Of a stretch of 64,000 nucleotides of DNA, positions 27,143 to 35,554 are shown piece after piece. The translations under genes were made by a program, and so were the position numbers. Under the pieces are notes generated by a model, which saw nothing but the letters and a program-made list of their open reading frames with translations, was not told where the DNA came from and ran no database searches. Every line of letters begins with the position of its first letter. The first letter of the stretch is position 1. The DNA comes from Paractinoplanes ovalisporus. GTDB lineage: Bacteria > Actinomycetota > Actinomycetes > Mycobacteriales > Micromonosporaceae. Where the stretch lies: the NCBI RefSeq assembly GCF_016834655.1, contig NZ_JAENHP010000007.1, forward strand, positions 1 to 64,000, given 5' to 3'.

Positions 27143-28444
27143 ATGGCCTGGATGGACGAGGTGCGGGCACGGGCGCACGCGCGGCTCGAGCAGGCACGCA
27201 AGGGCGCGGGGGCGCCGCCGTTCGTGGGCGACATACCCGTCGGTGCGGGAACCCCGGTCGTGGTGGTCGACGCCCCGAGCCGCGACGAGGACGGTCTGCC
27301 CCGCCCGGTCCGGGTCGGCGCCGCGTGGGCCTGGCGTCTCCTGCTCTTCTTCGCGGTCGCCTGGCTGCTGTTGCGCATCATCGGCCAGCTGCGCGTGGTG
27401 GTCATCCCGGTCATCGTCGCGGTGCTGCTGGCCGCGATGTTCCAACCGGTCGCGGCCTGGCTGCGCAACCGGGGGATGGGCCGGTCCACGTCGGCCGCGC
27501 TGGTGCTGGTGGCCTCGCTGATCATCGTCTTCGGCGGCCTCGGCCTGATCATCAACACGTTCGTGGCCGAGATCGGCACGCTCAGCTCCCAGGTCGGCGA
27601 CGGCGTCCGCGAGGTGCAGGACTGGCTGGCCCGCGGCCCGCTGCACATCTCGCAGCAGCAGATCGAGGACTACATCGCGCAGGCCCAGCGGGCGGTCACC
27701 GAGAACCGGGGTGCGCTCACCTCGGGTGCGCTGACCACCGCCACCACCGTCGGCGAGGTCGGCACCGGCTTCTTCCTGACGCTGTTCACGCTGTTCTTCT
27801 TCCTGCGTGACGGCGATCAGATCTGGCGGTTCCTGTGTCGGCTGCTGCCGCAGGGCGCACGGGTGCCGACCGCCCGGGCCGGGCACTACTCGTGGCACAC
27901 GCTGGTCGCCTACGTGCACGCCACCGTGCTCGTCGCGTTCGTCGACGCGATCGGCATCGGCATCGGCCTGTTCGCGCTGCGGGTGCCGCTCGCCCTGCCG
28001 CTGGCCGCGCTGGTCTTCCTGGGCGCGTTCATCCCGGTCGTGGGCGCCACGGTCAGCGGGGCCGTCGCCGTGCTGGTCGCGCTGGTCGCCGTGGGGCCGG
28101 TCAAGGCGCTCATCCTGCTCGGTGTCGTCATCGCCGTGCAGCAGCTCGAAGGGCACGTGCTGCAGCCGCTCATCATGGGCCGGGCCGTGGCGCTGCACCC
28201 GCTCGCGGTCATCCTGGCCATCGCCTCCGGGGTCGTGCTGGCCGGGATCGTGGGTGGCCTGATCGCCGTGCCGCTGCTCGCGGTGCTCAACACCGCCGTC
28301 CGTTATCTGGTGCGCCATCCCGACGGGGAGCCGACCCCCGACCGCGAACCGCCCGGCACGGAACCTGCCGCGGAAGACTCGACTCCGGAGGAGCCCCCGC
28401 CGGGGCCGGAAACCCCGCCTCCGGCCAAGACTTCACTCGCCTGA
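27143..28444 (+). CDS. AI-2E (PerM/TqsA) family membrane protein
   Basis: 433 residues. After an 80-residue cytoplasmic start come the membrane pairs typical of the family: LLRIIGQLRVVVIPVIVAVLLAAMFQPVAAWL, a soluble helical stretch (about 145-195), GTGFFLTLFTLFFFLRDG, then ALVFLGAFIPVVGATVSG and EGHVLQPLIMGRAVALHPLAVI. The C-terminal 45 residues are Pro/Glu-rich and probably cytoplasmic. Members are proposed permeases or ion exchangers; the substrate is not evident. ATG 27143 with GAGG upstream is preferred over longer frames that run into the promoter region. Confidence 0.88.
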   Translation: MAWMDEVRARAHARLEQARKGAGAPPFVGDIPVGAGTPVVVVDAPSRDEDGLPRPVRVGAAWAWRLLLFFAVAWLLLRIIGQLRVVVIPVIVAVLLAAMFQPVAAWLRNRGMGRSTSAALVLVASLIIVFGGLGLIINTFVAEIGTLSSQVGDGVREVQDWLARGPLHISQQQIEDYIAQAQRAVTENRGALTSGALTTATTVGEVGTGFFLTLFTLFFFLRDGDQIWRFLCRLLPQGARVPTARAGHYSWHTLVAYVHATVLVAFVDAIGIGIGLFALRVPLALPLAALVFLGAFIPVVGATVSGAVAVLVALVAVGPVKALILLGVVIAVQQLEGHVLQPLIMGRAVALHPLAVILAIASGVVLAGIVGGLIAVPLLAVLNTAVRYLVRHPDGEPTPDREPPGTEPAAEDSTPEEPPPGPETPPPAKTSLA

Positions 28445-28464
28445 GCAACGGGGAGTTGGGCCGC

Positions 28465-28530
28465 GAGGTGAGCGGCGGGCGGCGTGGTGAGCGGCGGGCG
28501 GCGTGGTGAGCGCGGCGGACGGTGGGTGAA
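28465..28530. repeat. Short 19-bp tandem repeat after the AI-2E family gene
   Basis: The unit GAGCGGCGGGCGGCGTGGT occurs twice in a row, with a partial third copy, just past the stop. The remaining 140 bp to the next gene shows nothing further. Confidence 0.65.
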
Positions 28531-28582
28531 GGCCGGGCGAAAGGTGCTGGCCTGACGGGCCGGTCGGCGCGAGGATGGCGGA

Positions 28583-31336
28583 ATGCTGGAGTTGCGCCTG
28601 CTCGGCGCGTTCGAGCTGCGCGCCGGGGGAGAACCGGTGACGCTCACCTCCACGCGCGCTCAAGCGGTGCTGGCCTGCCTGGCGTTGCGCGGCGGAACCC
28701 CGTACGGACGCAAGCAGTTGGCCTTTGCCCTGTGGCCCGGATCGACTGAGCAGCAGGCGCGCACCAACCTGCGGCACGTGCTGCACACCTTGCGCGGCGC
28801 GGTGCCGGGTCTAGACGGACACCTGCGTGTGACGCCGCAGACCCTGACGCTGACCGGTGTCACAGTGGACGTCGCGGCGCTCGGCGGATCCACTGTGGAC
28901 GAGTTGCGGGCTGCCGCCGACGCCTATCGCGGCGACCTTCTGGAGGGCTGGTACGACGACTGGGTCACCGCCGAGCGCGACGAGTGCCGCCGCCGGATCG
29001 TCGAAGTCCTCAACACGCTGGTGCCGCTGCTCGAACAGGCCGGGGATCGGCCCGCCGCGATCCGTTACGCCGAACGGCTGCGCGCCCTCGAACGCCTCGC
29101 CGAGGAGCCCTACCGGCTGCTGATCCGCCTCTATGACGCGATCGGCGACCGGGCGCGGGCCGTCCGGACCTATCACGAGTGCGCGGCCATGCTCCGGGAC
29201 GAGCTGGGCGTCACCCCGTCCGAGGAAACCCTTTCCCTGTACGCGGTCCTGCTGCCACCCGCCACGCCGGCGCCCGTGGTGAGCGCCGTCGCCCCGTTCG
29301 TCGCCCGCGAGGACGAACGCCGCCGGCTGATCTCGCTGTGGCGCCGCGCCGCCCCGGCCCACCTCGTCGTGGTCGGCGGCGAACCCGGGATCGGAAAGTC
29401 GCGTCTGGCCGAGGAATTCCGCCTCTGGGCCGCGCGGCAGGGCGCCGCCACCGCTTCCGCCCGGTCCTATCCGGCCGAGGGCGAGCTCGCGTACGCCCCG
29501 GTGGTCGCCTGGCTGCGCCGGCTCGGCGTGGGCGGCCACGAATCGGGCGGGCTGGAGCCTTTGCTGCCCGACCCCGACCAAGAGCAGGGCGCCCGGCTGC
29601 GTCTGTTCGAAGCCATGGAACGCGCGCTGCGCCCGGGACCCGGCGGGCTGCTGCTCGTGGCCGACGACCTGCACGCGGCCGACCGGGCCACCTGCCAGTT
29701 CGTCCACTATCTCGTACGGGAATCGCCCGGGCCCCTGCTCGTCGTGGCGACCGCCCGCATCGCCGAGATCGACCCCGGCCACCCGGCGCACACCCTGCTG
29801 GACGGCCTGAAGATCCTGGGCCGCTGCACGGAACTGCCGCTGGAACGCCTCGACCGGGACGCCACCACCGCGCTCGCCGGGCGGCTCGGGCACCGGATGT
29901 CGGGTGCCGACGCCGCCCGGCTGCACGCCGAGACCGAGGGCAACCCGCTGTTCGTGGTCGAGACCCTGCGCGCGGGATGGGACGCGCTCACCCCACGCGT
30001 GCAGGCGGTTCTGGAGGCTCGGCTGCGGCAGCTTTCCCCGTACGCGCTGGAACTCGCCGGAATCGCCGCCGTGGCCGGGTCGTCCGTGCCGGTCGGCGTG
30101 CTGATCAGGCAGACCGACGAGCAGCAGGACCCGGCGGCCGGGCTCGACGAACTGTGGCGGCGGCAGATCCTCGTCACCGGCGGCGGGGACACGTACGACT
30201 TCAGCCACGACAAGCTGCGCGAGGTGGCGTACCGGATGCTCCCGCCCGCGCGCCGGCGCCACCACCACGCCCTCGTCGCGGCCGCGTTGCGCGAGATGCC
30301 CGACGTGGACACGGTCGCCGGTCGGATCGCGGTGCACCTGCTCGAATCCGGCGCGCGTGACGACGCGGTGGACTGGTTCGTGCGCGCCGCCCAGGCCGCC
30401 CAGCGGGTCTACGCCGACGCGGAGGCCGTGGGTCTGCTGCTGCGGGCGGCCGGGCTGGTCCGCGGTCAGGATCGTGAACTGGACGTGCTGACCGCGGTGC
30501 CCGGGCCGCTCAGTTCGGCCGAGGGATATGCGTCCCCGCGCCTGCGCGAGGTTCTGGACCGGGCGCTCGCGATCGCCGGGCCCGCCCCGGCCGCGCCGCT
30601 GTTGCGGGCCCAGGCCATGGCGGTGCTGTCGCGCGGTGACTTCCAGGCCGCGCTGCGGCACGGCGCCGAACTGCGGGCGCTCGGGGAGGACGACGACGTG
30701 CTCGCCGTCGAGGGTGACTTCGTGCAGGGCGTGGCGGCGGCCTGGCGGGCGGACAACGCCAAGGCCCGCGAGCATCTGTCCGCGGCGCTCGCCCGCTACC
30801 GGCCCGGGAACCGGTCGGCCCACCTTCTCGCGTACGGGCAGGATCCGCAGGTTCTCTGCCTGGTGCGGCTGGCCCACGTGTTCGTGCGGCTGGGCGATCC
30901 CGGTGAGGCCCGGCGGCGGCGGGACCGGGCCCTCGAACTGGCCCGGGCCGGCGGCCACCCGTTCACGCTGGGCGGCGCCCTGTTGTTCGCCGCGCTCTGC
31001 GACCTCGACCTCGGCGACCGGGCGGTGCTGCCGGAGCGGGCGGCCGAGCTGAACGAGGTCTGCGCGAAGGTCGAGGCGGCGCCGATCCGGGTCTTCGCCC
31101 AGGCGCTGAACGGTCTCCTCGAAGGGTGGCCCGGCCTGAGCCGCATCGACGCCGCCCTGGCCGATCCCGGCCGGTACAGCGCACCCGGGGTGCCGGCCAT
31201 GCTGCTGCGCCTGCGACTGGAGGCGGTGCGGGCGCTCGACCAGCCGGACGAAGCGCGTGCGACGGCCCGGCGCCTGCTCGACGACGGCGTGCTGATCTGG
31301 GACGGCGAAGCCCGGGCGGTTCTCGGGGAACGCTGA
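28583..31336 (+). CDS. SARP/AfsR-like transcriptional regulator with AAA ATPase domain
   Basis: 917 residues. An OmpR-type winged helix (1-95) and a bacterial transcriptional activation domain (BTAD, about 100-240) form the SARP unit. An AAA/NTPase domain follows with Walker A GEPGIGKS at 266-273 and Walker B-like LLLVADDLHAAD. The last 400 residues are helical and TPR-like. No C-terminal LuxR domain is present, so this is not a LAL protein. Such regulators switch on nearby metabolic genes. The FAD oxidase and NmrA-like genes directly downstream (30 bp) are the likely targets. Confidence 0.88.
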   Translation: MLELRLLGAFELRAGGEPVTLTSTRAQAVLACLALRGGTPYGRKQLAFALWPGSTEQQARTNLRHVLHTLRGAVPGLDGHLRVTPQTLTLTGVTVDVAALGGSTVDELRAAADAYRGDLLEGWYDDWVTAERDECRRRIVEVLNTLVPLLEQAGDRPAAIRYAERLRALERLAEEPYRLLIRLYDAIGDRARAVRTYHECAAMLRDELGVTPSEETLSLYAVLLPPATPAPVVSAVAPFVAREDERRRLISLWRRAAPAHLVVVGGEPGIGKSRLAEEFRLWAARQGAATASARSYPAEGELAYAPVVAWLRRLGVGGHESGGLEPLLPDPDQEQGARLRLFEAMERALRPGPGGLLLVADDLHAADRATCQFVHYLVRESPGPLLVVATARIAEIDPGHPAHTLLDGLKILGRCTELPLERLDRDATTALAGRLGHRMSGADAARLHAETEGNPLFVVETLRAGWDALTPRVQAVLEARLRQLSPYALELAGIAAVAGSSVPVGVLIRQTDEQQDPAAGLDELWRRQILVTGGGDTYDFSHDKLREVAYRMLPPARRRHHHALVAAALREMPDVDTVAGRIAVHLLESGARDDAVDWFVRAAQAAQRVYADAEAVGLLLRAAGLVRGQDRELDVLTAVPGPLSSAEGYASPRLREVLDRALAIAGPAPAAPLLRAQAMAVLSRGDFQAALRHGAELRALGEDDDVLAVEGDFVQGVAAAWRADNAKAREHLSAALARYRPGNRSAHLLAYGQDPQVLCLVRLAHVFVRLGDPGEARRRRDRALELARAGGHPFTLGGALLFAALCDLDLGDRAVLPERAAELNEVCAKVEAAPIRVFAQALNGLLEGWPGLSRIDAALADPGRYSAPGVPAMLLRLRLEAVRALDQPDEARATARRLLDDGVLIWDGEARAVLGER

Positions 31337-31366
31337 CGGAACGCACCCCGGAGCACACTGCCGGGC

Positions 31367-32806
31367 ATGACAACCACGATTCACCGGAACGCGTTCGGGC
31401 ACCTGCGCGGCGACTTCCGGGGCGCCCTGCTGCGGCCGGGCGAGGAGGGCTACGACGAGGCGCGGCGGGTCTGGAACGGCGCGTTCGACCGGCGTCCGGC
31501 CCTGATCGCCCGCTGCGCCGGAGCCGACGACGTACGGCGGGCGGTCCGCTTCGCCCGCGACCAGGATCTGCCGATCGCGGTGCGCGGCGGCGGGCATTCC
31601 GTGCAGGGTTACAGCGTCGCCGACGGTGGCCTGACCATCGATCTGTCGTTGCTCAAGGCCGTCGAGGTCGATCCGGTCACCGCGACGGCGCGCGTGGCCG
31701 CCGGGCTGACGTGGGCCGAGTTCGACCTGGCGACCCAGCGGCACGGTCTGGCCACCACGGGCGGCTCGGTCAGCTCGACCGGGATCGCCGGCGTCACGCT
31801 CGGCGGTGGCTTCGGGCATCTGATGCGCCGGTACGGCCTGAGCGCCGACAACCTGCGCGGCGCCACGCTCGTGACGGCCGAGGGCGACCTCGTCCGCGCC
31901 GACGACGATCTGCTGTGGGCGCTGCGCGGCGGGGGCGGGAACTTCGGGATCGTCACCAGTTTCGAGTTCGACCTGCACCCGGTCGGGCCGGTGGTGCTCG
32001 GTGGGCCGATGTTCTGGTCGCTCGACCGGGCCCGGGCGGTGCTCGAGTTTCTGCACGAATGGGCGCCGGGGGCGCCGGACGAACTCGGTGTCGCCCTCGT
32101 CGCCACGCAGTCGCCGCCGGTTCCGGCCCTGGCCGGCACGCCGGTGGTGGGGCTGCTGCCGGTGTGGTGCGGCGATCTGGCGGTGGGGGAGCGGGTGCTG
32201 GCGCCGCTGCGGGATCTGAGGCCGATCGCCGACCTCGTGCGGCCGATGCCGTACCGGGCCGTGCAGTCGTTGCTCGACCTGGCGGCCTCGCCCGGGTTGT
32301 GTTCGTACTGGCGTTCGCTCCGGATGCCCCGGCTGCCGGTCGACGTGGTGCTCGACCTGGCCGCGACCTTGCCGACGCCGTTGTCGCTGCTCAACGGCTG
32401 GGTGATCGGCGGCGCGGCGAGTCGGGTCGCCCCTTCGGCCACCGCGGTGGGGGCGCGGACACCCGGGTTCGAGCTGCGCCTGATCGCGAACTGGACCCCG
32501 GGGCCGGGCGACGGGGTCGCTCCCACGCCCGGCGAGGTCGCTTTTGCGCGCGGCGAGGTCGTTTCTGCGCGTGGCGAGGTCGTTTCTGCGCGCGGTGACG
32601 GGCATCGCGACTGGGTTCGTCGCGGGTGGGAGCGGCTTCGCCCGTACGCCGACGGGCAGTTCGCGACGTTTTTGTCCGACGAGGACCCCGTGACCGCGTA
32701 CGGGGAAAGCCTCTCGCGGCTGACGGCGGCCAAGGACCGCTGGGATCCGCAAAACGTGTTCCGCCTCAACCCCAACATCCAACCGAGCGTCAGGAGTGCA
32801 CGATGA
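31367..32806 (+). CDS. FAD-linked oxidase (berberine-bridge enzyme family)
   Basis: 479 residues. FAD_binding_4 domain: AVRGGGHSVQGYSVADGG carries His77, the usual covalent FAD attachment site. GVTLGGGFGHLMRRYGLSADNL follows; the cysteine used for bicovalent attachment in berberine-bridge enzymes is replaced (GIAG). Substrate domain in the middle and BBE tail WDPQNVFRLNPNI at the end. No clear secretion signal. Residues 389-409 are three 7-residue repeats (GEVxxAR) coded by 21-bp repeats, placed just before the BBE tail. It probably oxidises a hydroxylated or sugar-like metabolite. It overlaps the next gene by 4 bp. Confidence 0.88.
   Translation: MTTTIHRNAFGHLRGDFRGALLRPGEEGYDEARRVWNGAFDRRPALIARCAGADDVRRAVRFARDQDLPIAVRGGGHSVQGYSVADGGLTIDLSLLKAVEVDPVTATARVAAGLTWAEFDLATQRHGLATTGGSVSSTGIAGVTLGGGFGHLMRRYGLSADNLRGATLVTAEGDLVRADDDLLWALRGGGGNFGIVTSFEFDLHPVGPVVLGGPMFWSLDRARAVLEFLHEWAPGAPDELGVALVATQSPPVPALAGTPVVGLLPVWCGDLAVGERVLAPLRDLRPIADLVRPMPYRAVQSLLDLAASPGLCSYWRSLRMPRLPVDVVLDLAATLPTPLSLLNGWVIGGAASRVAPSATAVGARTPGFELRLIANWTPGPGDGVAPTPGEVAFARGEVVSARGEVVSARGDGHRDWVRRGWERLRPYADGQFATFLSDEDPVTAYGESLSRLTAAKDRWDPQNVFRLNPNIQPSVRSAR
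32531..32593 (+). repeat. 21-bp in-frame repeat in the FAD oxidase gene
   Basis: Three copies (32531-32551, 32552-32572, 32573-32593) of a unit starting GGCGAGGTCG, coding GEVAFAR, GEVVSAR and GEVVSAR. It keeps the reading frame. Confidence 0.9.
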
Positions 32807-33579
32807 CCATTCTGGTGACCGGATCGACCGGCAATGTCGGTGCCCATGTTGTTCGTTCGCTCAACGCGCGCGGCGAGCGGGTGAGCGTTCTCGGCCGGAA
32901 CGTGCAGGCTCGCTCATTCGACGGTGAGCGTTTGTTCCTCGCCTGCGCGAACGTGCCCGAGCAGGTTGCGTTCGAGTGTGCGGCGATCGACGCCGCCGTC
33001 GCGGCCGGGGTCAAACAGATCGTGAAACTGTCCGGGCCGGACGCGTCCGTGCATTCATCGCTCGTATTCGAACGGTGGCACGGCGAGATCGAGCAACACC
33101 TGGCCGCCTCGGGCATTCCGCATGTTCTGCTCCGGCCGCGCACGTTCATGACAAACCTTTTCGCGTACGCACCGGCGACCGTCCTGCGCGCCCCGGCCGG
33201 TGACGCGGCGATATCGTTCATCGACCCGCGCGACGTCGCGGACTGCGCGGTCGCCGCCCTGACCGGGGACGGCCATGAGGGACGGGTCTACACGCTGACC
33301 GGGCCCGCGGCCCTGACGTACGCGCAGATCGCCGCCGAGTTGTCGCGCGTCCTCGACCGTACGGTGGCGTTTGTCGACGTCAGTGACGACCAGGCCCGTG
33401 GGGGACTGCTGGCCGGCGGGGTGCCGCCGTTCCTCGCGGACGCGATCGTGGACATCTTCCGGTCGCAGCGCGCGGGCACCATGGCGGACACCACCGACAC
33501 CGTACGGCGGTTGACCGGTCACGATGCACGATCCTTCGCGGAGTTCGCGCGGGATCACGCCGCCGTTTTCCGAGGTTGA
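32803..33579 (+). CDS. NmrA-like/atypical SDR NAD(P)H-binding protein, internally shortened
   Basis: 258 residues. N-terminal dinucleotide motif VTGSTGNVGAHVV (GxxGxxG), then KQIVKLSGPDAS, ERWHGEIEQHLAASGIPHVLLRPRTFM and the ISFIDPRDVADCAVAALTG phrase typical of azoreductase/NmrA relatives. After strand 2 (VSVLGR) the protein jumps almost directly to DGERLFLACANVPEQ. The usual stretch of about 20-25 residues with the next strand and helix (GDxDDPASL...AL.GVD) is missing. Either the group is compact or this copy has an in-frame deletion that could weaken cofactor binding. It is translationally coupled to the FAD oxidase. Confidence 0.8.
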   Translation: MTILVTGSTGNVGAHVVRSLNARGERVSVLGRNVQARSFDGERLFLACANVPEQVAFECAAIDAAVAAGVKQIVKLSGPDASVHSSLVFERWHGEIEQHLAASGIPHVLLRPRTFMTNLFAYAPATVLRAPAGDAAISFIDPRDVADCAVAALTGDGHEGRVYTLTGPAALTYAQIAAELSRVLDRTVAFVDVSDDQARGGLLAGGVPPFLADAIVDIFRSQRAGTMADTTDTVRRLTGHDARSFAEFARDHAAVFRG

Positions 33580-33722
33580 CTCCCGGGCGCGCCGGGATCA
33601 CGCCGCCGTTCTCCGGGCTGACTCCCGGGCGCGCCGGGATCACGCCGCCGTTCTCCGGGGCTGACTTCCGAGCGCGCCGGGATCACGCCGCCGTTTCCGG
33701 GGCTGACTCCCGGGCGCGCCGG
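33541..33722. repeat. 42-43-bp tandem repeat running off the 3' end of the NmrA-like gene
   Basis: The coding end (33541-33581, including the stop) is followed by copies at 33582-33623, 33624-33666 and 33667-33708 and a partial copy to 33722. Shared core: GCGCCGGGATCACGCCGCCG. The TGA is repeated in each unit. Confidence 0.92.
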
Positions 33723-33946
33723 CCGGGGTCAGGGTCGCAGCGTGACGAGGCTGAATCCGGGCCGTCCGGCTGCGTGGGGCCGGCTCCCACCCCGACGATG
33801 AGCGGGCGGGATCGGCCTACCTTCACGCATGTCAATATTGAAGATCCGTGATTTGACCCCTAGGTTGCTTGTCAACGGGGATCGGCGGCCTGACCAGGGC
33901 CGTCCGTCCTCGCCGGATCACGAGCCGGATCGACGAGGAGGAACCC
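33580..33946. other. Intergenic region between the NmrA-like and M28 peptidase genes
   Basis: The first 143 bp are the 42-bp repeat array. The rest contains an AT-rich patch (33829-33880, TCAATATTGAAGATC and TTGACC), a likely place for the peptidase promoter. No gene was seen. Confidence 0.5.
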
Positions 33947-35341
33947 TTGGACACGCACTCGCGCCCCTCAGCGCTGAGCCGCAGGCGCATGCTGGCCGTC
34001 ACGCTGGGTGGAGCGGCTACCGTCGCCCTGCCCGCGCCCGCCTGGGCCGCCACCGGGCAGCGTCCCGGCGCCGCGCTGCCGCCCACGCTCACCGGCCACG
34101 ACATCAACGTGGCCAAGCAGGTCTCGGCCGAGCGCGCGCTCGCCCACCTCAAGGTGCTGTCGATCGGCATCGGCCCGCGCATCGGCGGCACCCGGTCGGA
34201 GCGGGTCGCCGCCGGATACCTCGCGGGTGTGCTCGACAAACTCGGCTACGACGTCGAACTCCAGCCCTTCCCCGTCGCCGACAAGTTCCTGGCCCAGCTC
34301 AGCTCGCCCCGCGGCCTGCCCAACGACCTGAACTGGCAGTGCGGCGCCTCGCCCCACGCCGCCCTCGACACCAAGGTGCGCGGCGACGTGATCGACGCCA
34401 AGCTCGGCGGCGAGGCCGACTACCCGGCCGACGTCAAGGGCAAGATCCTGCTGATCGACTACGTGGCCGACACCCGCGAGACGGTGGTCAACCTGGCCGT
34501 CGCGCGCAAGGCCGCCGCCGTCATCTTCCTGCCGGCCGACCTGGTCGAGCCCCGCCGCGCCTCGGCGTTCAGCCCGCAGCTGCCGGGCTTGGCCACCACG
34601 CCTGCGCCCATTCCGGTGGTCGGCGTGGCCCAGGCCCAGAAGCACCGCCTGCGCGCGCTGCTCACCCGCAAGCTGACGCTCACCCTCTCCACGGTCGCGC
34701 ACCGCGGGCTGACCTCGAACAACGTCATCGCCAACCAGCCCCGCCGCTCGTCGACCGGTCCGGTCGTGATGGTCAGCGCCCACTACGACACCGTGATCGG
34801 CGCGCCCGGCGCGAACGACGACGGTTCCGGCACCGTGCTCTGCCTCGAACTGGCCCGGGTGCTGCGCAAACTGCCCACGAACGCGCAGGTCCGGTTCGCG
34901 CTGTGGGGTTCGGAGGAGCAGGGCCTGATCGGTTCGCGCTACTACGTGGCCCAGCTGCCGCAGGCCGAACGCGACCGGATCCTGGCCGTCTACCAGAACG
35001 ACATGGTCGCCACGAGCTGGGACCCGGCCACCCGCTACTGGTTGCTGTCGTTCGACGGCCTGGCCAACCGCGCCACCGATGAGGTCGCCGCGGCCGCCGC
35101 CCGTCTCGGCTACCAGCCGCGGATCAGCCCGGTCACGTTGCGCGGTTCGTCCGACCACCAGTCGTTCCAGGAGGTCGGCATCGCCGCGGCCAACTTCTCG
35201 TGGCGTGGCGAGGAGTCCCCGGCGCTGCTGGAACCGCCGTACCACAGCCCCGAAGACACGATCGCCAAGAACATCAGCCTCGAGCGTCTGCAGGTGTCGC
35301 TCGAGCTGATCGGTTCGGCCGCCTACGCCACCGCGCGCTAG
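33947..35341 (+). CDS. Tat-exported M28 family zinc aminopeptidase with PA domain
   Basis: 464 residues from TTG 33947, chosen because GAGGAGGAA lies 3-4 nt before it and a twin-arginine signal follows (SRRRMLAVTLGGAATVALPAPAWAA, cleavage near 35). A protease-associated insert spans about 130-255. The M28 core shows all metal-ligand motifs: SAHYDTV, GANDDGSGT, WGSEEQGLIGS, YQNDMVA and GSSDHQSF. It should remove N-terminal residues from peptides outside the cell using two zinc ions. It is monocistronic, with an AT-rich promoter region upstream. Confidence 0.9.
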   Translation: MDTHSRPSALSRRRMLAVTLGGAATVALPAPAWAATGQRPGAALPPTLTGHDINVAKQVSAERALAHLKVLSIGIGPRIGGTRSERVAAGYLAGVLDKLGYDVELQPFPVADKFLAQLSSPRGLPNDLNWQCGASPHAALDTKVRGDVIDAKLGGEADYPADVKGKILLIDYVADTRETVVNLAVARKAAAVIFLPADLVEPRRASAFSPQLPGLATTPAPIPVVGVAQAQKHRLRALLTRKLTLTLSTVAHRGLTSNNVIANQPRRSSTGPVVMVSAHYDTVIGAPGANDDGSGTVLCLELARVLRKLPTNAQVRFALWGSEEQGLIGSRYYVAQLPQAERDRILAVYQNDMVATSWDPATRYWLLSFDGLANRATDEVAAAAARLGYQPRISPVTLRGSSDHQSFQEVGIAAANFSWRGEESPALLEPPYHSPEDTIAKNISLERLQVSLELIGSAAYATAR

Positions 35342-35366
35342 ACCCCGGCCGCTGTCACGAACCGGC

Positions 35367-35545
35367 GGCGGGTGTGGTCGCCCATGCTCCGCCGTCGTCG
35401 CGGTTCGGTGGCGGGTGTGGTTGCCCATGTTCCGCCGTCGTCGCGGTTCGGTGGCGGGTGTGGTTGCGCATGCTCCGCTGCCATCCCGGTCCGGTGGCGG
35501 GTGTGGTTGCCCATCCTCTGCCTCCATCGCGATCCGGTGGCGACG
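35367..35545. repeat. 43-bp tandem repeat derived from the 3' end of the decarboxylase gene
   Basis: Units start at 35367, 35410, 35453 and 35496, exactly 43 bp apart (GGCGGGTGTGGTTGCCCATG). The segment CATGCTCCGCCGTCGTCGCG in the units matches the last codons of the convergent decarboxylase gene (35557-35580), so the array appears to have grown out of that gene end. Confidence 0.88.
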
Positions 35546-35554
35546 CGGCAGTGC

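Noticed and set aside
28811..32782. 1,323-codon open frame on the minus strand over the SARP and FAD oxidase genes
   Set aside because: A shadow frame kept open by GC bias. Composition is Arg/Gln/Pro/His-rich without domains, while both plus-strand genes are intact and recognisable.
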